Below are positions 44,293 through 52,182 of a stretch of 64,000 nt of DNA, piece by piece (the stretch's first letter is position 1; every line of letters begins with the position of its first letter). Both the position numbers and the translations under genes were made by a program. The notes beneath the pieces were generated by a model that saw only the letters and a list, made by a program, of their open reading frames with translations, had not been told where the DNA came from and ran no database searches. This stretch comes from CAYRHN01 sp964424115 (GTDB lineage Bacteria > Chloroflexota > Anaerolineae > Anaerolineales > Anaerolineaceae). The stretch spans positions 124,001-188,000 of the forward strand of contig CAYRHN010000006.1 in assembly GCA_964424115.1 (NCBI GenBank). The letters run 5' to 3'.

Positions 44293-44343
44293 AAGAATCT
44301 TATCTGTGTTCATCTGTTCTTATCTGTGTGAATCTGTGGTTAA
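44293..44343. repeat. ACAGAT family right-arm element
   Basis: TTATCTGTGTTCATCTGTTCTTATCTGTGTGAATCTGTGGTTAA pattern between the GxxExxY gene and tgt; pairs in sense with the arms at 43705-43846. Confidence 0.75.
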
Positions 44344-45438
44344 AGAACTTAAGTATTCCTCATAATAGCTCACATAGCGCTGCTCGAGGATGGCCTGGCG
44401 GGCGCCGCGCACCAGGTCAAGCAGGGTGTAGATATTGTGGATCGAGATCAGGCTGGCGACCAGCATCTCTTTGGCGTTGATCAGGTGGCGCAGGTAGGCG
44501 CGCGAAAAATGCTGGCAGGTGTAGCAGCCGCAGCTCTCGTCGATCGGGCGCGGGTCGCGGGCAAAGGCCGCGTTCATCAGGTTCACTCGCCCGCGGCGGG
44601 TCATGGCGGCCTGGTGGCGCGCCAGGCGGGTGGGCAGCACGCAATCGAAGATGTCCACCCCGCGCAGGATGCCGTTGAGCAGGTCGTCCTGCCCGCCGAC
44701 GCCCATCAGGTAGCGCGGCCTGTCCGCCGGGAGGAGGGGCGTGACCAGCTCCAGCATGGCGTGCATCTCCGCCTTGGTCTCGCCGACTGAGAGGCCGCCG
44801 ATGGCGTGCCCGGGGAAGCCCAGCGAGGCAATGAAGCGGGCCGACTGCTCGCGCAGGTCGGGGAAGATGCCGCCCTGGACGATGCCAAAGAGGGCCTGGT
44901 CGGGGCGGGTCTTGGCCTTCAGGCAGCGCTCAGCCCAGGCGTGGGTGCGCTGCATGGCACGCTCGGAGTAGGCTCGTTCGTAGGGCGGGGCGCACTCGTC
45001 GAAGGCCATGATGATGTCAGCGCCGAGTTGTTCCTCCACCTGGATGGCCTTTTCGGGGGTCAGGCGGTGGGTGGAGCCGTCGATGTGGCTCTTGAAGGTC
45101 ACCCCTTCGTCGTCCACCTTGCGCATCTCAGCCAGCGAGAAGACCTGGAAACCGCCCGAATCGGTCAGGATCGGGCCGGGCCACTGCATGAACGAATGCA
45201 GGCCGCCCATCTCGGCCACCAGGTCGGCGCCGGGGCGCAGGTAGAGGTGATAGGTGTTGGCCAGCACCAGGCTGGCGCCGATCTCGGCCACCTGGGCGGG
45301 GGTGAGGGCCTTGACGGTGGCCTGGGTGCCCACCGGGGCGAAAATGGGGGTGGGGATGTCGCCGTGGGGGGTGTGGAACACGCCCGCGCGTGCGCCGTGA
45401 TCCTCGGCCAGCAGGGTAAAGGAAAAAACGTCGCTCAT
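44320..45438 (-). CDS. tgt: Queuine/preQ1 tRNA-guanine transglycosylase
   Basis: 372 residues, the bacterial TGT length. It exchanges guanine-34 for the queuine precursor in tRNAs for Asp, Asn, His and Tyr. LTDSGGFQVFSL includes the catalytic-site Asp93; GVDIFDCVLPTRLARH holds the second aspartate. The zinc site is CGCYTCQHFSRAYLRHL. TATAAT (45451-45446 on this strand) lies 7 bases before the ATG and no Shine-Dalgarno is seen, so translation may start on a leaderless message. Its stop lies inside an ACAGAT repeat. Confidence 0.95.
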   Translation of the reverse strand: MSDVFSFTLLAEDHGARAGVFHTPHGDIPTPIFAPVGTQATVKALTPAQVAEIGASLVLANTYHLYLRPGADLVAEMGGLHSFMQWPGPILTDSGGFQVFSLAEMRKVDDEGVTFKSHIDGSTHRLTPEKAIQVEEQLGADIIMAFDECAPPYERAYSERAMQRTHAWAERCLKAKTRPDQALFGIVQGGIFPDLREQSARFIASLGFPGHAIGGLSVGETKAEMHAMLELVTPLLPADRPRYLMGVGGQDDLLNGILRGVDIFDCVLPTRLARHQAAMTRRGRVNLMNAAFARDPRPIDESCGCYTCQHFSRAYLRHLINAKEMLVASLISIHNIYTLLDLVRGARQAILEQRYVSYYEEYLSSLTTDSHR

Positions 45439-45492
45439 AGGGGAGATTATATCAGAGGAGAGTGGGCTGCGTCCCGGTGAATTTCATTTTTT

Positions 45493-45580
45493 AGAACACG
45501 GATGGCACGGATCGAAGGGATGCACACGGAAAAGCAGAAAGGTCCGTTAAATCCGTGCGCGAGGCATCTGTGTTCAAAGG
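45493..45580. repeat. ACGGAT family palindrome
   Basis: AACACGGATGGCACGGATCGAAGGG on the left; GGTCCGTTAAATCCGTGCGCGAGGCATCTGTGTTC on the right. Confidence 0.75.
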
Positions 45581-45697
45581 TTTTAGCTCGAGCCAGGAAG
45601 AAGAGGGGTTCAGCATGACATTAACCAAGGATATCTGGAACCCTGCACATTCTGTAAAGCCTGTGTATAATATTTTTATCTGCGAGAGGAGAAGAGC

Positions 45698-46720
45698 ATG
45701 CCCACAACCATCCCATTCCCCAGCCTGCCGGGGGTAACTTTCCGGTACGTAGCCGGCGAGCAGGACGCCGAAGCGCTGTACGCCATCCACCAGGCCAGAT
45801 TGGAACGCGATGCGGTGGACAAGGCCTGCGATTTCGAGGACTGGCCCAGCCTGAACGGGCTGCGCCGGTTCCTGGCCTCGCTGGCTGCGGAAAATCGCCT
45901 GGACGAGTGTCTGGCGGCGGAGGTGGACGGCCGCGTGGTGGGCTATTCCGAGATCGAATACTGGCCGGAGGGCGACGGCACCTGGGTCTACCTGACCCTG
46001 GGTTGGGTGATGCCCGAATTCCGCGGGCGGGGGATCGGCACGGCCATGCTGCGCTGGAACGAGGCCCGGATGCGCAGCATGGCGGAGAGCGACCACCCCG
46101 GCGAGAAGTTCGAGTTCGCCGCCAACGCCTCCAGCAGCGAGCAGGACACCACCGCGCTGCTGATGGCGGAGGGCTACACGGCCGGTTATACCGTGCTGGA
46201 AATGGACTTCGACCCGCGCACGCTGGTGCCGGAGCCGCCCCTGCCGGAGGGGGTCGAGCTGGTGCCGGTGCAGCCAGAGCACCTGCTGGCGCTGGGGGAA
46301 TTGATCAAAGGCGCCTACGCCGATGAATACGACGAGGGACGCTACGCCGAGGATTTTGATCCGGCCGAATTTGCCAGGCAGCGCGCTCAGCCGCCCAACG
46401 ACCCGAGCCTGTGGCAGGTGGGCTGGGCCGGCGGGCGCCCGGTGGGGCAGGTGTTGAGCATCATCCGCCCGGAGAATGAAGCCGGGATGCCGCGCCGCGC
46501 CGAGGTGTTCGAGGTGGACGTGCTGCCGGAATACCGCCGCATAGGGCTGGCGCGCGCGCTGCTGTGCCGCGCCCTGCGCGCCCTGCAGCAGCGCCAGGTG
46601 CCGGTCATCCGTTTGCACACGGTCTACGAGTTCCGCACCCGCGCGCGCGACCTGTATTCCAGCGTGGGTTTCCGCGTGCTGAAGACCTTTCCGCGCTACC
46701 GCAAGGCGGCAGATTCGTAA
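45698..46720 (+). CDS. Tandem GNAT acetyltransferase
   Basis: 340 residues with two GNAT domains. The first has the acetyl-CoA loop PEFRGRGIGTAM (107-118); the second PEYRRIGLARALLCRAL (about 278-295), where the usual GxG is altered to RIG. The architecture is like mycothiol synthase and other double-GNAT enzymes; only one half is usually active. Substrate unknown. GAGAGGAGAAG lies before the ATG, and a TATAAT sits about 30 bases upstream. It ends at a bidirectional terminator. Confidence 0.85.
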   Translation: MPTTIPFPSLPGVTFRYVAGEQDAEALYAIHQARLERDAVDKACDFEDWPSLNGLRRFLASLAAENRLDECLAAEVDGRVVGYSEIEYWPEGDGTWVYLTLGWVMPEFRGRGIGTAMLRWNEARMRSMAESDHPGEKFEFAANASSSEQDTTALLMAEGYTAGYTVLEMDFDPRTLVPEPPLPEGVELVPVQPEHLLALGELIKGAYADEYDEGRYAEDFDPAEFARQRAQPPNDPSLWQVGWAGGRPVGQVLSIIRPENEAGMPRRAEVFEVDVLPEYRRIGLARALLCRALRALQQRQVPVIRLHTVYEFRTRARDLYSSVGFRVLKTFPRYRKAADS

Positions 46721-46726
46721 AAATTT

Positions 46727-46768
46727 GACCCTGAAGGCCTTCGAGACCTTCAGGGTCTTATTTTATTT
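46727..46768. terminator. Bidirectional intrinsic terminator
   Basis: GACCCTGAAGG and CCTTCAGGGTC form an 11-bp stem around CCTTCGAGA, with TTATTTTATTT on one side and AAAATTT on the other, between convergent genes. Same motif family as the GACCCTAAAGGTC hairpins elsewhere. Confidence 0.8.
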
Positions 46769-46806
46769 AGCTGCCTGCTTCGCGGAATGATGGGAACAGC
46801 AGGTTA

Positions 46807-49650
46807 TCAACGCTTGATGAACGGCAGGAAGTTCCGGCTATCGATCTTGATGTAGTAATTGGATGTTCCCCGGGTGAGGGCGGTGATCACCAGGCCGTAA
46901 TAATCATTCCCAGGCGCGTTATAGACCATCGTCTCGGTGGTCAGCGTGGAGGTGCTGACATTCGAGGCGGCCGAGTAACCATACAGGCCTCTGTTGTAGG
47001 TGGCGGGTGCCCCGCTGGTGGAGGCATACAGGAAGGTTGCCAGGTCGGTGGTGTTGGACACGCTGGGGATAATGGAAATGTACCAGGTGCCCGGCGGCAG
47101 ATACAGGTCAAATACATCCGCCGGAAGAGCACCTCCCTGTCCGAATGGGCCGTACGTTCCGGGCGTGAGCACCCCTTCGTTGTTGGACCAGTTGATATCG
47201 TACCCTCCCGTACCGCTGAACCTGGAAACCCGGTAGTGTTCCATCTCCGAGTAGGATTTGTGGTTCCCGTCCACGGCCACCAGGTCCACCAGGTAGCTGG
47301 AATAGGAACTGGCCTGTTGGGAGCGGGTGGAGGGATCGTCAGTGATCGAGGCGGAATAGAGGGTGAGATCGTGGTCGGAACTGAGCGAGCGAACGCCCAA
47401 CACCCGCCAGTAATTGGGGCGGTCCCATTCGCTGGGCAGGATATCCAACTGCGTGCCGAGCGGCGTGGCTGTAGGATCGGAGTAAAACAGGTAGGGGGAG
47501 ATGCGGTACTCGCCGCGCCACTTGGCCGTACCCAGCCAGGTATTGCTGCCGGTGTAGCTGCCGAATTTAGTGATCTTGATTTGATAAGTCTCTGTGGCAG
47601 GGGCGATGAAATCGACGATCTCGTAATTATTGGACCCGCTGGACGAAGACGCGACCAGGGTGGTGCCGTCGCTGCGGTACACATCGAGATCCAGGTCGAC
47701 AGGCAGGGGATCACTGGTGTAACCGCCGACGGGGTTGGAGAGCCAGTTGATGACAACGCGCACCCGTTCTCCCTTGTAGGCATAGACAGAATTGGAGAGT
47801 GGGAAAACGGTGGTGCCATCAATGCCCGTATCCGTGTAGTCGCCGCGTTCCGCGGCGGTCAGCGCAGCGGTGAAATCCACCCCGCCGACGCCGTCCTTGT
47901 CGCTCTGGCGGGCGCCGCCTTCCACGTTGTGCAGGGCGGTGGCCATGATCAGGGAGCGAATGACCTCGGGCTCGTCAGACAGGCCGGGTTGAGCCTGCAT
48001 GATATCGGCGGCCAGCGAAGTGACCATCGGCGAGGCATAGCTGGTGCCGCTGCCCACCCCGCCCACCAGCGGGTCGGAGGCGTTGGGGAGGGTTGAGTTG
48101 ATCGAGGCACCGATAGCGGCCACTTCGGGTTTGGCATGGGTTACGCCGGTGGAGTCATTGGCCGGGTCGCCGAAGCTGCTGCACGAGTCCATATAGTCGT
48201 CGGACCAGTTGATGTTATTCACATCCTCGTAGTTACCGACCGACATGACGTTGTAGCCCTTGGCGGGAGAGACCACGTAAGTGCTGTAGTTGCCGCCGCA
48301 GCCGTTGCCGAAATTGCCAGCAGCCACGGCAACAAAGTCGTAGTTGTAGCGCACATAGTAATCCAGGCGCCGGTCGGCTTCCCAGAAGGTGGCGCTGTTG
48401 CTGGAATCCCAGTACCAGCTGTTGTTGATCACGGCGGCATTGGTGGTGGCATAATCTAACGCCGCGGACATGGTGGCCCAGTTGCTGTAGGAACCGTTGG
48501 CGCTGTACACGTTCGAGCCGTTGGCCAGGCCGGGATAACCATCCACGGTGCTGCGGATGATGCCGCACACCGCGGTGGGGTGGTTGGCAAAAGGCTGGGC
48601 GCCGTCATAGGTCCCCGTAAGGACCAGGCCGGGATTGGCAAAGTACGCTCGTTCGCCTTCGGCCACGGCCACGTTGATGCCTGCACCGTTGTACCCGGCG
48701 TAATCCTGGGCGAAGGCGGCATTTTGGGCCGGGCGGGCGTTATTGATGGATGGGCCGGCGTAGGCGGGAACGATGTAAATGGCATCCAGCTCCGGCCAGA
48801 AGGCGATCTCCTGCACCAGAGAGACCGGCACGTCCTCCAGGTAGGCGGCGGGCACGCTGGGGCTGGTGAAGGTAGCCTTCAGGCCGAGCGCGGCCAGGCG
48901 TTGATCCAGGGCGCTTTGCAGGGGCACGACCTGGGATTCCAGGTAGCGCTGGTTGCTTTGCTTAAAGGCCTCGATCTTGCCGTCGGCGTCGGCGGCGGGC
49001 AGGGCAGCCTTCGTTTCGCCGCTTTTCTCAGCCGGGAGGGCGGAAGTGCTTCCCAGGCCGGAGACGGCGGCAGAGACCTCAGGCGGGATCTGGTCAGGGT
49101 TGAGGGGAACGAGGAAATCCTTGCCCGCGAAATGAAACACCTGCGGGGAGGAAGCAGCAGCTTCCCCGCTGTTGGTGGAGGTTCCTCCAGCAGACAGGGA
49201 CGGAGAGTCGGCCGGCTTGGGCAGGGACTGGATATCCCCGGCCAGCCAGAGGGAAACATTGACCGTGTCGGACGGGGAAAGGCCGGCCAGGGTCTTGACC
49301 GCGTCCTTGGTCAGCGCCCCATGGGCGGCGCGCCATTCCCTGCCCGCCTGCGCCATCAGGGTGGGCAGGTCCACTTCCAGGCCGTTCTCAAAATCTCCCC
49401 CCAGGATCTGGCTGGATTTGGCGTCGTGGGCCTTGATGCGTGTCACCTGCGTGCCATTCAACAGGGTGTAGGTGGTGGCGTCATCCAGGATCAGGTTTCG
49501 TGAGTCCACCCCCTTGGCGCGGGCGAGGATCTCCAGCGGGGAGGGCGGGGTTTGGGCGGCGGCGGGGGCGGGGGCGTCGTAGGCGAACAGGCTGAGCAAC
49601 ATGGCCAGAGCCGTTAAAATATTAACAAGCCGGAAAACGCGATGGGACAT
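46807..49650 (-). CDS. Secreted S8 family (subtilisin-like) protease, tail FLPFIKR
   Basis: 947 residues. Signal peptide (1-33), a long pro-region (to about 300), then a subtilase domain. The aspartate position reads INVAVAEGE, so Glu replaces Asp; the histidine is in NHPTAVCGII and the serine in GTSYASPMV. A loop-rich stretch (WDSSNSATFWEADRR) and a C-terminal beta domain (about 600-930; YQIKITKFGSYTG) follow, like PPC or P-type domains. It ends SRNFLPFIKR, the tail shared with seven other exported proteins. AGGAGA precedes the ATG. It probably degrades protein outside the cell. Confidence 0.85.
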   Translation of the reverse strand: MSHRVFRLVNILTALAMLLSLFAYDAPAPAAAQTPPSPLEILARAKGVDSRNLILDDATTYTLLNGTQVTRIKAHDAKSSQILGGDFENGLEVDLPTLMAQAGREWRAAHGALTKDAVKTLAGLSPSDTVNVSLWLAGDIQSLPKPADSPSLSAGGTSTNSGEAAASSPQVFHFAGKDFLVPLNPDQIPPEVSAAVSGLGSTSALPAEKSGETKAALPAADADGKIEAFKQSNQRYLESQVVPLQSALDQRLAALGLKATFTSPSVPAAYLEDVPVSLVQEIAFWPELDAIYIVPAYAGPSINNARPAQNAAFAQDYAGYNGAGINVAVAEGERAYFANPGLVLTGTYDGAQPFANHPTAVCGIIRSTVDGYPGLANGSNVYSANGSYSNWATMSAALDYATTNAAVINNSWYWDSSNSATFWEADRRLDYYVRYNYDFVAVAAGNFGNGCGGNYSTYVVSPAKGYNVMSVGNYEDVNNINWSDDYMDSCSSFGDPANDSTGVTHAKPEVAAIGASINSTLPNASDPLVGGVGSGTSYASPMVTSLAADIMQAQPGLSDEPEVIRSLIMATALHNVEGGARQSDKDGVGGVDFTAALTAAERGDYTDTGIDGTTVFPLSNSVYAYKGERVRVVINWLSNPVGGYTSDPLPVDLDLDVYRSDGTTLVASSSSGSNNYEIVDFIAPATETYQIKITKFGSYTGSNTWLGTAKWRGEYRISPYLFYSDPTATPLGTQLDILPSEWDRPNYWRVLGVRSLSSDHDLTLYSASITDDPSTRSQQASSYSSYLVDLVAVDGNHKSYSEMEHYRVSRFSGTGGYDINWSNNEGVLTPGTYGPFGQGGALPADVFDLYLPPGTWYISIIPSVSNTTDLATFLYASTSGAPATYNRGLYGYSAASNVSTSTLTTETMVYNAPGNDYYGLVITALTRGTSNYYIKIDSRNFLPFIKR

Positions 49651-49808
49651 AATCTCTCCTATATCAGAGAAAAAAACAGCCCATGCAGCGATGTGCAGCG
49701 GGGATTATTTGAGTGTTGGATGTTGTTGGGGAGGGGGTTTGGCGTCTCTAGTGTAGCACGAAGCCGTATAAATTACAATCGGATAATTTTTGTCATATTA
49801 TTCTTCTC

Positions 49809-49837
49809 TTGACAATTTTTGTCCATCGTACTAAAAT
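49809..49837 (+). promoter_or_regulatory. Predicted promoter of the TetR operon
   Basis: TTGACA, 17-base spacer, TAAAAT, followed at once by an inverted repeat that would overlap the start of transcription. Confidence 0.6.
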
Positions 49838-49865
49838 ATACATCGTATAAAATAAAACGACGTAT
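49838..49865. promoter_or_regulatory. Putative TetR operator
   Basis: ATACATCGT, 10 bases, ACGACGTAT: a 9-bp inverted repeat with one mismatch, placed between the -10 box and the tetR-type start codon. Autorepression is inferred. Confidence 0.5.
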
Positions 49866-49876
49866 AAAAGGATGAA

Positions 49877-50479
49877 ATGAACCAACCCACTACCCGCATG
49901 GAACGCAAACGAGAAGAGACGCGCCGCAAGGTGATCGCCGCGGCCTTGAAGCTGTTCCAGCAGGTCGGGCTGGATGCCGCCACGATGGAGCAGATCGCCG
50001 AAGAAGCCGACATCGCCAAGGGCACGCTCTACCACTACTTCCCGGTCAAAGAAGCCATCCTGGATGCCTACATCCAGCAGTCCTTCCGCGAACGCAACCC
50101 GGAGCGCATTCAGCGCCTGCGCAGCCTGCCGGACACGCACGCCCGCCTGACCTATGTGCTGAGCGATCTGATGGGGGGCATCCGGCGGCAGCAGGCGCTC
50201 TTCGAGCGCTATTTTATCTACCGCATCCAGCAGATGGTCTCGCTGCGCCCGGACGGGCAGAGCGCCGGCGGCTTTTCCGAGATGGGCGCGGAGCTGATCC
50301 GCCTGGGATGGGAAGGCGGCGACCTGCGCCGCGACCTGTCCGGGGAGGTGCTCCAGGCGCTGTTCGAATTTACGTTTATCAAGGTCGCGCAGGCTTTCTA
50401 CGCCCTGCCGGATTCCGCCGATTTCCCGGCGGTGATCGCCCAGTACGTGGAGCTGTTCCTGCGCGGTGCGCAATCTTAA
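49877..50479 (+). CDS. TetR/AcrR family transcriptional regulator
   Basis: 200 residues. The N-terminal helix-turn-helix is clear (TMEQIAEEADIAKGTLYHYFPVKEAIL, about 36-62), preceded by RREETRRKVIAAAL-type helix 1. The ligand-binding half is variable, as usual. AAAAGGATGAA provides the ribosome site. It begins an operon with a DUF2087 protein and an esterase, and the palindrome in front suggests it represses itself and both of them. Confidence 0.9.
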   Translation: MNQPTTRMERKREETRRKVIAAALKLFQQVGLDAATMEQIAEEADIAKGTLYHYFPVKEAILDAYIQQSFRERNPERIQRLRSLPDTHARLTYVLSDLMGGIRRQQALFERYFIYRIQQMVSLRPDGQSAGGFSEMGAELIRLGWEGGDLRRDLSGEVLQALFEFTFIKVAQAFYALPDSADFPAVIAQYVELFLRGAQS

Positions 50480-50492
50480 AAGGAGTGATGTC

Positions 50493-50930
50493 ATGAATAC
50501 CGCACCGGTAACCAAGGAAGTCTTTGTCAAACGCATCGCCGACCTGTGCCTGAAGAGCGGCCTTTTGGGGCTGCCCAAGGACGAGCGCGACGCGCACATT
50601 TTACTCAAGAGCATGACCCTGCTGATCGGTCCTTCCGGCGACCTGAGCCAGAAAGAGGTGGACGAGAAGCTGAAGACCTGGATCAGCCAGGTGAGCCTGA
50701 AGATCGAGGGACTGGACCACGTCACGCTGCGGCGCTGGCTGGTAGATTTCGCCTATCTGACGCGCAACCCGGACGGCACGCACTACCGCGTGGTGCCGGG
50801 TGGCCCGCGCCCGGAACTGTTCGCCCCCGAGGTGGAGGAGATCGACCTGCTGGCGGCTGTGCGCCAGGCGCAGGAGGATATGGAGCGGCGCAAGCGCGAG
50901 TTCTTGCAGAAGCGGGGCGGGAATGCCTAG
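50493..50930 (+). CDS. DUF2087 domain protein
   Basis: 145 residues. LSQKEVDEKLKTWI and DHVTLRRWLVDFAYLTRNPDGTHYRV match the DUF2087 pattern (an E-x-E-V-N-x-x-L then LRR-x-L-V-D-x-x-x-x-x-R-x-x-D-G-x-x-Y), usually a C-terminal part of regulators. AAGGAG lies before the ATG at 50493. The stop overlaps the start of the esterase gene by 8 bases. Role unknown, perhaps a second regulator. Confidence 0.75.
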   Translation: MNTAPVTKEVFVKRIADLCLKSGLLGLPKDERDAHILLKSMTLLIGPSGDLSQKEVDEKLKTWISQVSLKIEGLDHVTLRRWLVDFAYLTRNPDGTHYRVVPGGPRPELFAPEVEEIDLLAAVRQAQEDMERRKREFLQKRGGNA

Positions 50931-51861
50931 TTTCCGCGCCCGTTTGTTCACCTTTTTGCTGCGCAACCGGCACCTGCTGCAAGGCCGCCTGAAGGCCACC
51001 GCCGATATCACTTTCGATACCTCCATCCCCGACCTGCGCAAAGAGACCGGCAAAAGCTCGGGGTTGATGGGCAAGCTGCCGCAGGGCTTCCAGGTGCAGG
51101 CAGTTGACCTGAACGGGGTGCCTGGGCGCTGGGTGCTGCCCTCCGCTGACGCGCCCAGGGATAAGGTCTTGCTCTACTTTCACGGCGGCGGGTATGTGAT
51201 CGGTTCGGCCGCAGGGCACACGCCCATCGCGGCCAAGTTCGTCCAGGCCGGTGGGGCGCCGGCGCTGCTCTTCGATTACCGCCTGGCGCCGGAGCATCCC
51301 TTCCCGGCCGGACTGGAAGACGCCCTGACGGCTTACCGCTGGCTGCTGGCGCAGGGCACCGACCCGCGCAAGATCGTCTTCATGGGCGATTCCGCGGGGG
51401 GCGGGTTGTGCCTGGCGGCGCTGTTGGCCGCGCGCGATCAGGGCCTGCCGCTGCCCGCCGGGGCGGTGGCGCTCTCGCCCTGGACCGACCTGAAGAACAC
51501 CGGCGCCTCTTACGAGACGAACGCCAAAGTGGACCGCCTGACCTGGCGCGAGTCGCAGGTGGTGTTCAGCAAGTATTACGCCGGGGAGCAGGACGCGGGT
51601 CAGCCGTGGATCTCGCCGTTGTACGGCGACCTGCACGGGCTGCCGCCGCTGCTGATCTATGTCGGCGGGGACGAACTGCTGCGCGACGACTCCACCCGCT
51701 TTGCCGAGAAGGCGCAGCAGGCGGGGGTGGAGGTGACGCTGCACGTGGGGGCGGGGTTGTTCCACTGCTACCCGGCGACTGCCCCGGCTTTCCCCGAGGC
51801 CGCCCAGGCGCTGGAGGAGATCGGTGATTTCATTAAGAAGCGCATCCTTGCCGGGGGATGA
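50923..51861 (+). CDS. HSL-type alpha/beta hydrolase (acetyl-esterase-like)
   Basis: 312 residues. HGGG at 87-90 forms the oxyanion hole, Ser157 in GDSAGG is the nucleophile, and the acid and base lie in GGDELLRDD and GLFHCYP. This is the hormone-sensitive-lipase family of esterases that cut short-chain esters. ATG at 50923 overlaps the end of the DUF2087 gene. The TetR regulator two genes upstream probably senses a substrate or product. The stop codon lies in the loop of a hairpin. Confidence 0.9.
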   Translation: MPSFRARLFTFLLRNRHLLQGRLKATADITFDTSIPDLRKETGKSSGLMGKLPQGFQVQAVDLNGVPGRWVLPSADAPRDKVLLYFHGGGYVIGSAAGHTPIAAKFVQAGGAPALLFDYRLAPEHPFPAGLEDALTAYRWLLAQGTDPRKIVFMGDSAGGGLCLAALLAARDQGLPLPAGAVALSPWTDLKNTGASYETNAKVDRLTWRESQVVFSKYYAGEQDAGQPWISPLYGDLHGLPPLLIYVGGDELLRDDSTRFAEKAQQAGVEVTLHVGAGLFHCYPATAPAFPEAAQALEEIGDFIKKRILAGG

Positions 51862-51876
51862 ATCCCCCGGCAATTT
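51848..51876 (+). terminator. Hairpin over the esterase stop codon
   Basis: TTGCCGGGGGA/TCCCCCGGCAA, loop TGAA, followed by TTTGTG. Possible terminator; a related GCCGGGGGATTTATCCCCCGGC palindrome is at about 59442. Confidence 0.55.
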
Positions 51877-52182
51877 GTGACAGAAAAAAAGTAGGTTGGG
51901 TTGAGCGCAAACGGAAACCATCATATCCAGCAAACCGGGCAAGCGAAACCCAACAAAGAATTAACCACGAAACACGCGAAATAAACGAAAAGACCCTGAC
52001 ACAAAATCAGACCCTAAAAGTCTTCAAGACCTTTAGGGTCTGTCCCTATGGATTGCTTCGCTTGAGAATATGGTTGGGTTTCGCCTGGCTGGCAATTCAA
52101 ATTCTGCTCTGCGGGGTCGCTCAACCCAACCTACGCCTGCTGACGGTTTCCAAGATCGTCAGGGTCTTTATAAATGATTTGC
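51862..52182. other. Repeat-filled intergenic region
   Basis: GTAGGTTGGGTTGAGC...GAAACCCAAC element (51889-51953), CACGAAACACGCGAAATAAACG block, GACCCTAAAAGTC hairpin (52009-52040) and a second TTGGGTTTCGCC...GCTCAACCCAACCTACG element in inverted order (52071-52137). No gene. Confidence 0.75.
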
